Source of the DNA: Spartinivicinus ruber
Lineage (GTDB): Bacteria > Pseudomonadota > Gammaproteobacteria > Pseudomonadales > Zooshikellaceae
NCBI RefSeq assembly: GCF_011009015.1
Contig: NZ_CP048878.1
Location: 5,176,354 to 5,240,353, forward strand
DNA length: 64,000 bases
Direction: 5' to 3'
Translations under genes and position numbers: made by a program
The notes under the pieces: generated by a model
The model's database searches: none
What the model saw: the letters and a program-made list of their open reading frames with translations, nothing else
What the model was told of the DNA's origin: nothing
Shown: piece by piece, positions 17,874 through 26,838 of the stretch
Layout of the letters: each line of letters begins with the position of its first letter
Numbering within the stretch: position 1 is the first letter of the stretch

Positions 17874-17906
17874 TGCCTTAAATATCCTTTCGATAAGGCA
17901 TTATAA
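17869..17906. terminator. Bidirectional terminator between the HD gene and FMN reductase
   Basis: TTATAATGCCTTA / TAAGGCATTATAA, a perfect 13-bp stem with 12-nt loop that includes the HD gene's stop codon. It lies between two convergent genes. Confidence 0.6.
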
Positions 17907-17923
17907 AGAGAAGAAAATAACGT

Positions 17924-18502
17924 CTATTTTAACTTCTTAACCATATCAGCTATATTACGCCCCAGTTGCAATGCTGTTTCCTGCTGCTCACTATTAATCA
18001 GGTTACCTTGGTCATCAAATGCATCATACGCCTTAGCTAAGGCTAATTGTTTTGGTAATGTCAAACAACCCAATCCATCCAAAATAAACCGAACATTAGG
18101 TAATGCCCTGATACCACCCAAGCCACCAGGTGATGCACTCATTAAACTTACAATTTTACCTTGAAAAGCAGCTAGCGCTGGCTCACCAGAAGATGGCCTA
18201 GAGAGCCAATCAATGAGGTTTTTTAACACTGCTGATAACCCTGCATTATATTCAGGACTGGCTAATAAAAAGCCATCACTTTCAGCAAATAGTTGATGCA
18301 ATTTTTTAGCATTTTCTGGAGCGCCATTCGCTTGCTCATCGTCTTGATTTAAAATGGGTAATGGATAGTCCACTAAATCAATAAAAGTAACTTCGGCACC
18401 TGCTTGCTCAGCTCCCTTTGCCGCCACTTTAACCAGCTTTTTATTCACTGATTCTTTCCGCAAACTACCAGCAAAGGCAAGTATCTTGGGTTTGCTTGCC
18501 AT
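17924..18502 (-). CDS. NADPH-dependent FMN reductase-like oxidoreductase
   Basis: 192 residues of the NADPH-dependent FMN reductase / flavodoxin-like family (SsuE/ChrR/azoreductase relatives). The phosphate-binding loop is FAGSLRKESVNKK (about 10-22), the FMN isoalloxazine loop is ASPEYNAGLSAVLKNLIDWL (about 81-100), and a SASPGGLGGIRAL segment follows as in ChrR-type quinone reductases. The start has an AAGGAGA ribosome site 7 nt upstream. Cytoplasmic and monocistronic. It likely reduces quinones, FMN or similar acceptors; the natural substrate is uncertain. Confidence 0.92.
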   Translation of the reverse strand: MASKPKILAFAGSLRKESVNKKLVKVAAKGAEQAGAEVTFIDLVDYPLPILNQDDEQANGAPENAKKLHQLFAESDGFLLASPEYNAGLSAVLKNLIDWLSRPSSGEPALAAFQGKIVSLMSASPGGLGGIRALPNVRFILDGLGCLTLPKQLALAKAYDAFDDQGNLINSEQQETALQLGRNIADMVKKLK

Positions 18503-18606
18503 TAATTTTCTCCTTGACTTTAACTATTTCTTAGTTGTACTGATTTTTCATAAAGTTATCTATGAATGAAAGAGACGTCAACTACTATGGCTAACACTTA
18601 ATAAGA

Positions 18607-18632
18607 GCTTAGAAGTCATTCACGAAGGGTAC
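18607..18632 (+). repeat. Copy of the dispersed repeat end, 26 bp shared with 30411-30436
   Basis: GCTTAGAAG directly followed by TCATTCACGAAGGGTAC. The same 26-bp block with four substitutions forms the right end of the element at 30321. It lies in the spacer between the divergent FMN reductase and GFA genes. Confidence 0.75.
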
Positions 18633-18697
18633 AGTTGTCACCGTGTGACCATATATTGTATGTTTTAATAACGGCATAAAAAATAAATGGAGTAATT

Positions 18698-19072
18698 ATG
18701 GAAATAAAAAAAGGCACTTGTCACTGTGGCAATGTTGAGTTTCAGGTTGAGCTTAAAAATGGACTTGAGGATTTAAGAAGATGTAACTGCTCACTATGTC
18801 GCCGTAAAGGTGCTATTGTCGCTAGCATTCCCCTTGATAAATTAACTGTAACCAAAGGGGTAGACAATCTAACTCTTTACCAATGGAACACCAACACAGC
18901 CAAACATTATTTCTGCAAAACTTGCGGTATTTATACCCATCACCAACGCCGCAGCAATCCAAACTTATTTGGCTTTAATGTAGCCTGCATTGAAGGTGTT
19001 GATCCTTTTGAGCTAGGTGAGATTAGTATTTCTAATGGGTCTGCTCAAACACTTATTGACAAAATGCTATAA
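18698..19072 (+). CDS. GFA-family zinc protein (glutathione-dependent formaldehyde-activating-like)
   Basis: 124 residues with the full GFA zinc-binding pattern: CHCGNVEF at 8-15, CNCSLCRRKGA at about 30-40, and HYFCKTCGIYTHHQ at about 70-83. GFA/CENP-V domain proteins bind two zinc ions; some bind glutathione adducts, but most bacterial members have no tested substrate. Start codon preceded by GGAG with 6-nt spacing. Stands alone. Confidence 0.92.
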   Translation: MEIKKGTCHCGNVEFQVELKNGLEDLRRCNCSLCRRKGAIVASIPLDKLTVTKGVDNLTLYQWNTNTAKHYFCKTCGIYTHHQRRSNPNLFGFNVACIEGVDPFELGEISISNGSAQTLIDKML

Positions 19073-19163
19073 CGACTGTTTCTTCACTCCAGTGGCCATG
19101 TAAAAAATAAGGTAACTATTTTATGCATAGGCCACTAACAATATATACAAGGAAAGCCAGATA

Positions 19164-20405
19164 CTATACAGATTCTTTAGTGTTTATATTTAACAATAAA
19201 AAAGAACTAACAGCCAATAATGTAGCACATACAATCCAAACCAAAGTGATATTATATTCTTCAGCAATAAAACCAAATATTGTTGAGGAAAATACGCTAC
19301 CACCTGTTAGTAATAGAGAATACACTGAAAGTGCTGCAGAACGGTGATTATTATCCGTATTAGCACTTATAATGACTCTTGCAGAGCTAACGCCCATTGT
19401 AAACAAGAAAAAGAATAATAAATAAGAGCTAGCAAACACAGTTAAACTATTGGCAAATGCTAATAATAATAAGACAAATGCAGCCAGAAAACGGCTACCA
19501 AAAAGTAAAAATCGATGAGAGCCTTTGAGTGAATTCAGCAGTAATGGTGCTACTAATGCTGATAAACCAGCAACAATGAAGTAACCACTGGATACAACCC
19601 CAAATATCCACACACTCTCTTCACTTGAACTCAATACACTTTTTAGTTGTGGCTGCCAAAACGCTTCTATACTTGATAATGTTACACCATAAAAAAGTGT
19701 AGCAAATGAGAGCCATTTAATCACATCATGACTTAAACAAAACTTTAATGCATGTAAAGAACGATTGACCACGGTTATTTTAACGGCAGCCCCATCATTA
19801 CCTACTGTTTCATTAATAAATACAAAAGTAAATAATAACAGCAACCCGTTAAAAATAATGTTAACTAATAAAATTACATCATATACACTTTGAAAATTAA
19901 ATGCACTCTGTAATAGCTCCCATTCTGGTAACACTCCCCCTAATAGAGACCCTATCGCTAAACCCGCCGTTACAGCAAACACCACATAGGAGGTAGATTG
20001 ATGAAAGTCCATATCACCTTTTGCTTTAGTAAATGCATCATAAAACCAAGCATCTAAGGTACCGGAATACATTGCACGAGCAAGCCCTAACAACGCCACG
20101 CCTAACAATACAAACAGCATACTGTTAGCTACCAACATTACTCCAATACCAATACTGTTAATAACCAAAGAAAGTTGATATACCAATTTTCTACCAAATT
20201 GGTCAGCCACCCCACCTAGAGGTAACTCGAAAACGGCTGTACTACCAATCCAAACTGCCATAATAATACCTATATCACTTAGACCTAACTCCCTAGCTTG
20301 AAACAGCAAGACAATCACTGGCAAAATAAGTCCAAAAGCAGCCCAATGTAAAAGTTGGTGAGTACAATATATCCCGGTTATATTTTTTTTGGTGTGTTGC
20401 TTCAT
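19164..20405 (-). CDS. Major facilitator superfamily (MFS) transporter
   Basis: 413 residues with about 12 hydrophobic segments. The MFS signature between helices 2 and 3 is ELPLGGVADQFGRKLVY (about 60-76). It belongs to the drug:H+ antiporter-like MFS group by general look; substrate cannot be assigned. Adjacent gene on the left (GFA) is convergent; the right side is a 580-bp spacer. Low GC, AT-rich codons such as in neighbouring genes. Confidence 0.9.
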   Translation of the reverse strand: MKQHTKKNITGIYCTHQLLHWAAFGLILPVIVLLFQARELGLSDIGIIMAVWIGSTAVFELPLGGVADQFGRKLVYQLSLVINSIGIGVMLVANSMLFVLLGVALLGLARAMYSGTLDAWFYDAFTKAKGDMDFHQSTSYVVFAVTAGLAIGSLLGGVLPEWELLQSAFNFQSVYDVILLVNIIFNGLLLLFTFVFINETVGNDGAAVKITVVNRSLHALKFCLSHDVIKWLSFATLFYGVTLSSIEAFWQPQLKSVLSSSEESVWIFGVVSSGYFIVAGLSALVAPLLLNSLKGSHRFLLFGSRFLAAFVLLLLAFANSLTVFASSYLLFFFLFTMGVSSARVIISANTDNNHRSAALSVYSLLLTGGSVFSSTIFGFIAEEYNITLVWIVCATLLAVSSFLLLNINTKESV

Positions 20406-20991
20406 TGCTTACCTACTGCATTTATATAATTAAAAAACATTGGGCTCCATCATACCCGTTTATTATTGACTTTTAACAGCAGTGTATTAATTTAATACCT
20501 TATTCAACCAAATGTTATTTTGTGCTTATTTTTTTAGACAAAGGTATTATTTACCAACCAACTTTTGCTCTGCTACATCTTTATCTTTTTATACCATTCA
20601 CGATCAGCACTTTTGCAATCCCCAAAAATCAGTTTCACCTAAAGAGTAAACTAATATTTAAATATAAACGTTTACTAACCGCTCTTCTTTTCTGCTTACT
20701 ATGACCCAGCAAGATCCTCCTCCATTTTCTAAAGTTTTTTGTTATTCAAACTTTTCTTTTCACACCATTTACAGGCCCACTTTAAAAGCACTATCAAATC
20801 CATAAACAGCCTACTCTTAAACACCTCACTTGATATTTAAACAAATTGTCGACAGAATACTGTTTGACAAAAAACTACTTTTGGGTATGATAACAGTAGA
20901 GACTACAAAAAGGGTTTTCTCAGCAACCCCCAACAAACCAGTAATAAAAAAAGAAAGAAAAACAAGATAATTAAGAGAAGAAGGAATCACC
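20406..20991. other. Intergenic region upstream of the HD gene
   Basis: About 585 bp, AT-rich, without a supportable gene; a 60-codon GTG-initiated ORF at 20522 has no ribosome site and is rejected. At its right end is a near-consensus sigma-70 promoter (20864-20891) followed by a 100-bp leader to the HD gene. Confidence 0.5.
20864..20891 (+). promoter_or_regulatory. Near-consensus sigma-70 promoter for the HD/GntR genes
   Basis: TTGACA (20864-20869), 16-bp spacer, TATGAT (20886-20891), leaving a leader of about 95 nt before the ATG at 20992. One of the few clear promoters in the window. Confidence 0.7.
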
Positions 20992-21573
20992 ATGCAAACC
21001 GTTAACTTTACACGCTTAAGCGATGGCACCCGAGAAGAGTTCGAGTTTCTAGATAGCTTAGAAGAAGAGTTTAGAGCAGGTTTGCCTGACCGAATAATAG
21101 CAGCACTTAAGCGACTGGAGTTTACCTTGGGGGGTTACCCAGTTAACCGTTTGGAACACTCACTACAGTCAGCAACACGAGCTTTCCGCAATGGCGAATC
21201 CGAAGAAATGGTGATGGCTGCATTAATTCATGATATTGGTGATGAACTTGCTCCTTGGTCCCATAGTGAAATGGCTGCTGCAATCCTTAGGCCTTTTGTA
21301 TCAGATAAAGTCTACTGGATTATCAAACATCATGGTGTATTTCAGCTACATTATTACGCTCATCACTGTGGTGGCGACCCTAATGCTCGAGATGCATTCC
21401 GTAATTCTCCCTGGTTTGAGGATTGTGTGCACTTCTGCGAGGAATATGATCAAAATTGCTTTGATCCTAGCTATAACTGGGAGCCTCTATCCTTCTTTGA
21501 ACCAATGGTTTACCGATTTTTTTCCTCCCCCCAAAAAGCTGATCATGAATATTCAGCTCGTTACGGTAGTTGA
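20992..21573 (+). CDS. HD-domain protein of the PhnZ/TmpB-like (MIOX-type) group
   Basis: 193 residues. Metal ligand positions typical of MIOX-like HD proteins are present: His56 (RLEHSLQSA), His80-Asp81 (LIHDIGDE), His91 (PWSHSEMAA), His113/114 (IKHHGVFQ) and Asp153 (EEYDQNCFD), with a Tyr-x(n)-Glu-His arrangement before the first ligand like that of PhnZ and TmpB. Those are mixed-valent di-iron oxygenases that cleave 2-hydroxy phosphonates; other members are phosphohydrolases. Next to it are a GntR/FCD regulator (same strand, 144 bp on) and a BCCT transporter (convergent), so a role in catabolising a quaternary-ammonium compound or phosphonate is plausible but inferred. Family placement is moderate; substrate unknown. 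Confidence 0.8.
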   Translation: MQTVNFTRLSDGTREEFEFLDSLEEEFRAGLPDRIIAALKRLEFTLGGYPVNRLEHSLQSATRAFRNGESEEMVMAALIHDIGDELAPWSHSEMAAAILRPFVSDKVYWIIKHHGVFQLHYYAHHCGGDPNARDAFRNSPWFEDCVHFCEEYDQNCFDPSYNWEPLSFFEPMVYRFFSSPQKADHEYSARYGS

Positions 21574-21717
21574 TTAGTAACCTAGGGCCATAGCCTATAC
21601 AATCCTACTCAAGAAAAATTGACACTAATGACTCAGTGAATACTGTCAATAACAAGTATTGTATAAAAATATTCTGTAAAATGGCCCCAGCGTTCAAATA
21701 GATCTGGTTACTGAATA

Positions 21718-22350
21718 ATGTTTTCCAAACAAAGCCTTGAAGAGCAAGCAGTTGAGTATTTAAGAGAAAAAATACTTGCAGGTACTTATCCTACCGGCGA
21801 AAAACTTGTAGAGAGTAGTCTTGCGAAAGATTTGGGCTTATCTCGAACAACGATCAGGATGGCTCTCAACACACTGTCAAACGAAGGCTTGGTGATCCAA
21901 AAACCGTATGCTGGCTGGCGTATTGTGTCCTTTACTGACGATGATCTCTGGGAGATATACCACTTAAGAGTCGCTTTGGAAAGCCAAGCAGCCGAAATGC
22001 TAGCAGAACGAATAACAGAGGAAAAACGCAACCAACTTCAAGACTTTTTTGAAAAATATACTCAACTGTGTAAAACACAGCCTGACAATCTTGAAGAAAT
22101 ATGCATGCATGATCTAAATCTGCATCAACTTATTGTAGCGCTATGCGACAGCCAACGATTGGCACGAATGTACAGTAGTATTTTAAACCAATTACTAATG
22201 TTTATCCGTGTGACACACCTGGATTTTGATGCAAAAGAGAGCGCAAACACCCACATCAAGCTAATTAAAGCAATCTGTGAAGGAAACTCTAAATTAGCTG
22301 GTAAACTTGCCAAAGAAAATATTACTGTCTTTACTGGACGGACTAGATAA
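21718..22350 (+). CDS. GntR-family transcriptional regulator, FCD (FadR-like) subfamily
   Basis: 210 residues. Winged helix-turn-helix at about 5-70 (EQAVEYLREKILAGTYPTGE, then LAKDLGLSRTTIRMALNTL and GWRIVSF), followed by an all-helical FCD ligand-binding domain from about 80 (LWEIYHLRVALESQAAEML; later HDLNLHQLI and THIKLIKAI, supplying Asp/His metal ligands). Such regulators typically sense organic acids and control adjacent catabolic or transport genes, here plausibly the HD protein and the BCCT transporter. An inverted repeat ATTGACA/TGTCAAT with 19-nt spacing lies at 21618-21650 in its upstream region, a possible operator. Confidence 0.9.
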   Translation: MFSKQSLEEQAVEYLREKILAGTYPTGEKLVESSLAKDLGLSRTTIRMALNTLSNEGLVIQKPYAGWRIVSFTDDDLWEIYHLRVALESQAAEMLAERITEEKRNQLQDFFEKYTQLCKTQPDNLEEICMHDLNLHQLIVALCDSQRLARMYSSILNQLLMFIRVTHLDFDAKESANTHIKLIKAICEGNSKLAGKLAKENITVFTGRTR

Positions 22351-22361
22351 AAATAACAACT

Positions 22362-22390
22362 AAGTAACCGGGGCAAGCCCCGGATTAACT
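22362..22390. terminator. Hairpin between convergent GntR and BCCT genes
   Basis: CCGGGGC / GCCCCGG with a 2-nt AA spacer, extended outward by AAGT/ACTT pairs. Placed between two gene ends; no strong U-run on either side. Confidence 0.5.
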
Positions 22391-23982
22391 TAGGGCCCGT
22401 TAACAGCAGCAGATTTAATCCCTTTTACCTTAACATCCCACTCCTGCATTATTGCCTCAACTGTTTTATGCCCATAATCAATTTTTAGCCATCTAATAAA
22501 GCCATAAATCATATAGCCGAGAATAAAGGTTAGAGGAATAGCAGTAACTATAGCGCAGGTTTTTATCGTATTTAATGGAGCCCTGATAAACAGCATTGCC
22601 AACGGCACAGCAGCCAGCATAATACACCAAAACAACCTAATCATTGGTGAAGGGTCTTCACCTTCTTTTATGCCTCGAGTAACTGTAGCAGCCATAGTGA
22701 ATGCTGCTGAATCTAAAGTAGTCGCTAAAAATAAAACAGAGATTGTAGCAAACAATACTATAAATATTGTACTCACAGGTAAAGTATTCAGTAACTGTAC
22801 AATGGCGGGATTACCCTGACCAGCAACAACCATACCTGCCACATCAACCACACCATTAATATTAGCATGTTGTGAAAAACTACCAATTATCCCAAAGAAA
22901 AAGAAGCATCCAATACTGCCACTCACTAACATATTAGTAATCACAGCACGAATTGTACGCCCTTTTGACACCTTAGTAATAAACAAGGCAACAAATGGTG
23001 TATAAGTAATCCAATAAAGCCAGTAAAAAATTGTCCAACCTTCTGGAAAACCACTGTTTTCAACTGGATCCGTCCAAAGACTCATTTTTATGAAATTCTG
23101 AAACATTGTTCCCAGTCCATTTACTGTGGACTTAGCAATATATAGGGTGGGTCCCATAATAAAAACTGCAAGGCAAAAACCAATCGCAAGATAAGTGTTG
23201 ATACTGCTAATTCGTGCCATTCCTTTAGCTATACCAATGTATGAGCTTAAAGAAAAGATCGCTGAAATAAACAGAATAATTCCAAGGTTCATCCCAAAGC
23301 TTGGTTTAATATCGACAATAGAGGCCAGTATTTCTGCAACCATAGGTACAGAAACTCCCAAAGTTATAGACAGCCCACCAAAACAAGTGAAAATAAAAAT
23401 GGTATCAATGAGTCTACATAAACTTCGCCACATTGGGGTTGTTTCTTTGCTACCCCTGACTGCAGAGCACACTGCCGATAAACTCAAACCAGGATTTTTT
23501 CTCACATGAAAATGATAAGCAACAGGTAATGCTGCAATACAATAAGTAGACCAAGCACTAATGCCCCAATGAAATAAGTTATAAGCCGTGCTGATTTCAT
23601 AGGCAGCAGTTGTACCTTTTTCAATTCCTAATGGTGGTGATGTAAAATAATAGGCCCACTCAGCAAATGCCCAGTAAACAGTAGCAGAGCCTAAACCTGC
23701 ACAAATCATCATGGCTACCCAGCTAAAGGTAGAATATTCAGGATTAGAGTCACCTAAGCGTATATTTCCATATTTACCAAAACCAAGTATGACAAGAAAT
23801 ACCACCGCTAAGAAAACAGCTAGCAGGATTGGTGTACCAAAAATCATGGTTAACCAATTAAAAATATAGTTTGCACCTGTTTTTCCTGACTCAGGAAACA
23901 ACGTAAGGATAATTACAATGCTACTGACAGTAACCAGACTAATAGTGAGCAATAATATATCTAATTTTTTTGTTTTTATCAT
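22390..23982 (-). CDS. BCCT-family betaine/carnitine/choline-type transporter
   Basis: 530 residues with about 12 membrane segments. The BCCT signature is GWTIFYWLYWITYTPFVALF (about 314-333) followed by SKGRTIRAVI; another conserved region near residues 130-145 contains YNLFHWGISAWSTYC. BCCT carriers import quaternary ammonium compounds with Na+ or by exchange. The aromatic box is partly altered from BetP (WYW.W pattern), so the substrate is open. Strong ribosome site (AAGGAGAG, 6-nt spacing). The 5' leader carries a tiny upstream ORF and a stem that overlaps the ribosome site. Convergent with the GntR gene; probably the uptake partner of the HD protein. Confidence 0.93.
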   Translation of the reverse strand: MIKTKKLDILLLTISLVTVSSIVIILTLFPESGKTGANYIFNWLTMIFGTPILLAVFLAVVFLVILGFGKYGNIRLGDSNPEYSTFSWVAMMICAGLGSATVYWAFAEWAYYFTSPPLGIEKGTTAAYEISTAYNLFHWGISAWSTYCIAALPVAYHFHVRKNPGLSLSAVCSAVRGSKETTPMWRSLCRLIDTIFIFTCFGGLSITLGVSVPMVAEILASIVDIKPSFGMNLGIILFISAIFSLSSYIGIAKGMARISSINTYLAIGFCLAVFIMGPTLYIAKSTVNGLGTMFQNFIKMSLWTDPVENSGFPEGWTIFYWLYWITYTPFVALFITKVSKGRTIRAVITNMLVSGSIGCFFFFGIIGSFSQHANINGVVDVAGMVVAGQGNPAIVQLLNTLPVSTIFIVLFATISVLFLATTLDSAAFTMAATVTRGIKEGEDPSPMIRLFWCIMLAAVPLAMLFIRAPLNTIKTCAIVTAIPLTFILGYMIYGFIRWLKIDYGHKTVEAIMQEWDVKVKGIKSAAVNGP

Positions 23983-24452
23983 AAGACTCTCCTTCTTGTG
24001 CTCAAACTTTCAACACAAGGCTAAAAGGATCACATCAGCTTAAACTGTTATTTCTTCTTCTCAGTTAAATGCTCAATCCTGAACATCTAGGGCCTGCTAA
24101 CATTATGTAGGCCATTGAATCATCCGCTCACAGGGGAAGCAGACGTATTCGCCAAAGATTGATACTAGTTCAGTTATATCTAATGTTCTTGGTGATAAAT
24201 AAAGCTAAGAATGAGCTAATTTGATTCATTAAATTCTCCTTATATATTTGTCGACTGCTTTTAGAAGACTGTAGATTGTATGACAACAAAAGAAAAATGT
24301 TAAGAAAATATTTATGCCACGGAGGTCAAAAGCAGTTTCAGTCCATATTTACTCGATGTTGCTTAGGTGACTTGAAGGCAATAATTGCAGTACATGAAAT
24401 GGTGCTATATCTATACTAAACGCAAGCACATCAAAGAGTTCGAGAGTAAAAT
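23983..24452. other. Leader region of the BCCT gene and upstream of the binding-protein pair
   Basis: About 470 bp. On the minus strand it holds a 19-codon ORF with a perfect ribosome site (24170-24229) and a stem CTTGTG/CACAAG (23995-24019) just before and partly over the BCCT Shine-Dalgarno sequence. The rest has no coding signal. Confidence 0.5.
24170..24229 (-). CDS. Possible 19-aa leader peptide upstream of the BCCT transporter
   Basis: ATG at 24229 preceded by AAGGAG with 6-nt spacing, encoding MNQISSFLALFITKNIRYN and ending in TGA at 24170, about 190 bp before the BCCT start. Ribosome site is as strong as any in the window, but length is tiny and no homologue is known to me. Could be a regulatory upstream ORF or chance. 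Confidence 0.35.
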   Translation of the reverse strand: MNQISSFLALFITKNIRYN

Positions 24453-25238
24453 GTGAAGCTATTGGTAACGGTTATCCTTGGTGCCTGCGTGGTATTTTTT
24501 AATACAGCAATGGCCAATGAGACGGTACGCCTTACCAATGGAGAGTGGCCACCTTTTATGTCTGAGAACTATAAACAGTATGGCGCTGCCTCTGATATTG
24601 TTACCCAAGCATTCGAACTTCAAGGCATAAAAGTGCAATATGGCTTCTTCCTTTGGGATAAAGCCCTTAACCTTGCACAATCTGGTCAATGGGATGGATC
24701 ATTGATCTGGACGTGGAATAAAGAACGAGAACAGTTTTTCCACTATAGCGACTCTGTTATCACCTTACGAACGGTGTTTTTTCATCGAGTTGATACTGTG
24801 TTTGATTGGAATGACTGGAGTGATTTACAAGGTAAAAAGGTTGGTGCAACCAAAGGTTACTATTATGGAGAAAACTTCAAAAAAGCGGAAGAAGCGAAGA
24901 TTATTACTGTTATACGCCAACCAACAGATATAGCTAATTTTAAAAAATTGCTGCTTAGAAAAATTGACTTATTTGTCATTGATACAGAAATTGGTTATGA
25001 AATATTAAATATGAACTTCCCAACAGGTATCAAAAACTTAATCACTAGCCACCCTTTAGCAATCAGAGAAACCAGTTTTCACCTTCTAATTTCTAAAAAA
25101 ATCAATAGAGGAACTGACTTAATTTCAGCATTTAACACAGGCCTAAATGAATTAAAAAAGAATGGGTTGTATGAGCAAATATTAGACAATGTTATTATGG
25201 GGACGTACCGCCCAGCATCAAATAATCGTTCCAATTAA
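24453..25238 (+). CDS. Periplasmic solute-binding protein (SBP_bac_3 family), copy 1
   Basis: 261 residues, GTG start (24453; the overlapping ATG at 24451 would hit an immediate stop). Signal peptide LLVTVILGACVVFFNTAMA, then a PBP type-2 domain: VRLTNGEWPPFMSENY (about 25-40), DGSLIWTWNKEREQFFHYSD (about 84-103), DLQGKKVGATKGYYYGENF (about 127-145) and FVIDTEIGYEIL near 178. Resembles polar amino-acid binding proteins but there is no permease or ATPase gene nearby; orphan members may act as sensors or supply another transporter. A close paralogue follows 118 bp downstream. Confidence 0.9.
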   Translation: MKLLVTVILGACVVFFNTAMANETVRLTNGEWPPFMSENYKQYGAASDIVTQAFELQGIKVQYGFFLWDKALNLAQSGQWDGSLIWTWNKEREQFFHYSDSVITLRTVFFHRVDTVFDWNDWSDLQGKKVGATKGYYYGENFKKAEEAKIITVIRQPTDIANFKKLLLRKIDLFVIDTEIGYEILNMNFPTGIKNLITSHPLAIRETSFHLLISKKINRGTDLISAFNTGLNELKKNGLYEQILDNVIMGTYRPASNNRSN

Positions 25239-25356
25239 TCTACATCATATTGTTCTCTACCGCCCTTATCCCCCATGCGAGTGCTTTTAAATAACCTATA
25301 CTTTACTCAGCACATAGACTGTTCGCCAGTATTGATATAATTATTTAGAGCAAAAC

Positions 25357-26148
25357 ATGATATTATGCCGTCTATTTAGAACAAAAATCACTACTCTCGT
25401 TTTTTTTACTTGTTGGTGTAACTTATTTGTTCAAGCTGAAGAAATTATTCGAATAACGAATGGTGAATGGCCACCTTTTATGTCCCAAAACTATCATCAT
25501 TACGGCGCAGGCTCTCATATCGTAACAACCGCATTTGTTCTGGAAAATATTAAGGTCGTCTATAGCTTTTATCCATGGAAAAGAGCAATGAAACAAGCGA
25601 AAGAAGGTAAATGGGATGCAACCTTGTTATGGGGTAAAAATGAAGAACGGCAACAGCATTTTCTTTACAGTGATCCTGTCTTAAGCCTTCGAACTGTGTT
25701 CTTTCATAGAAAAGATATGCCCTTTGACTGGAAAAATTGGGATGATCTAAAAGGTTATACATTAGGTGTTACCCGTGGATATTATTACGGAGAAGGGTTG
25801 AAAAAAGCCATTGAGAATAATATTTTTGACATTCATATTGCTAATACAGATGTCATTAATTTAAATAAACTCTTGGGAGGCCGAATTCAACTGTTCGTAA
25901 TAGAACCTGAAGTTGGCTATGAACTATTAGCAGAACATTTCTCCAGCAGCAGTGCAGACTTACTCACCAATCATCCGCGACCAATACGTGAAGCTTACTG
26001 GTATTTATTAATATCTAAAAAAAGTCCCAAAGCAGAATACTGGTTAAAAAAATTCAATAAAGGACTAAAAGCATTGATTCAAAGTGGCAAGCATGATCAA
26101 ATCATGGAAGACGTATTGTTAGGAAAATACCGTCCAGACAAAAAATAA
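25357..26148 (+). CDS. Periplasmic solute-binding protein (SBP_bac_3 family), copy 2
   Basis: 263 residues, clearly a tandem paralogue of the preceding gene (shared blocks such as ITNGEWPPFMS, LRTVFFHR and YYYGEGLKKA, in the same order). Signal peptide at the N terminus (hydrophobic ITTLVFFTCWCNLFVQA). PBP type-2 domain with a SHIVTTAFVLENIKVVYSFY segment lining the ligand site. No membrane permease is adjacent. The two copies are diverged over their whole length, so the duplication is old. Downstream a GNAT gene starts 31 bp after the stop and may be cotranscribed. Confidence 0.9.
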   Translation: MILCRLFRTKITTLVFFTCWCNLFVQAEEIIRITNGEWPPFMSQNYHHYGAGSHIVTTAFVLENIKVVYSFYPWKRAMKQAKEGKWDATLLWGKNEERQQHFLYSDPVLSLRTVFFHRKDMPFDWKNWDDLKGYTLGVTRGYYYGEGLKKAIENNIFDIHIANTDVINLNKLLGGRIQLFVIEPEVGYELLAEHFSSSSADLLTNHPRPIREAYWYLLISKKSPKAEYWLKKFNKGLKALIQSGKHDQIMEDVLLGKYRPDKK

Positions 26149-26179
26149 TCGAACAATTAGCCTATCATTCAATTAAACT

Positions 26180-26695
26180 ATGACACTTGCCATTAAAACT
26201 CCAAGATTGCATATCCGTTGGTTAACAGAAAACGATGCAGAGTTCATTTATCAGCTATATAACACTGAGTTATTTTTGAAGTTCGTGGGAGACAAGCACA
26301 TCGACTCTGTTGAAGATGCCAGACAATATCTAATCAATGGACCTATTGCTATGTACCAACGTATTGGTATTGGTCTCTATATGGTTGAAACCCACAACGA
26401 AAAAAAACCTATTGGTATCTGTGGTTTAATTAAAAGAGATTTTCTTGATGATATTGATATTGGCTATGGTTTTCTTCCCCAATATTTTGGCTTTGGCTAC
26501 GCTTATGAAGCAGCTGAAGCTGTTATTAACTATGCAAAGAATAAGTTAAAACTTAAACGACTCGTGGCTATTACTTCACCTGACAATGCCACCTCTATAA
26601 AACTTCTGAATAAACTTGGCTTAATATTTGAGAATAATATTCAAGAAACAGTAGATTCTCCCAAATCTAAAGTTTTTGGAATTCGTTTGCAATGA
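26180..26695 (+). CDS. GNAT-family N-acetyltransferase (RimJ/RimL type)
   Basis: 171 residues of the acetyltransf_3 type. It begins TPRLHIRWLTENDAEFIYQL, typical of RimJ-like enzymes, and has the acetyl-CoA motif region IGYGFLPQYFGFGYAYEAAE (about 94-113; the usual R/QxxGxG/A is changed to YFGFGYA) and TSPDNATSIKLLNKLGL (about 133-149). Likely transfers an acetyl group to an amine on a small molecule or protein N terminus; substrate unknown. Close to the preceding binding-protein gene. Confidence 0.9.
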   Translation: MTLAIKTPRLHIRWLTENDAEFIYQLYNTELFLKFVGDKHIDSVEDARQYLINGPIAMYQRIGIGLYMVETHNEKKPIGICGLIKRDFLDDIDIGYGFLPQYFGFGYAYEAAEAVINYAKNKLKLKRLVAITSPDNATSIKLLNKLGLIFENNIQETVDSPKSKVFGIRLQ

Positions 26696-26838
26696 ACATA
26701 TAGCCAACAGACGAGCCAAAAGTACTAAAATATTAGCAAGATTAACAAGTTTCATGGCAGCTCCTTACCTCATCTAATTACAGTAATTATAGGTAGACTC
26801 ACATATGCTGCAAAAAATTTTAGGAGCTGACTATATCT

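Noticed and set aside
19123-19347. 74-codon plus-strand ORF
   Set aside because: Overlaps the end of the MFS transporter gene on the minus strand and has no domain.
20522-20704. 60-codon GTG-initiated ORF
   Set aside because: No ribosome site, low-complexity hydrophobic content, and upstream of a clear promoter of another gene.
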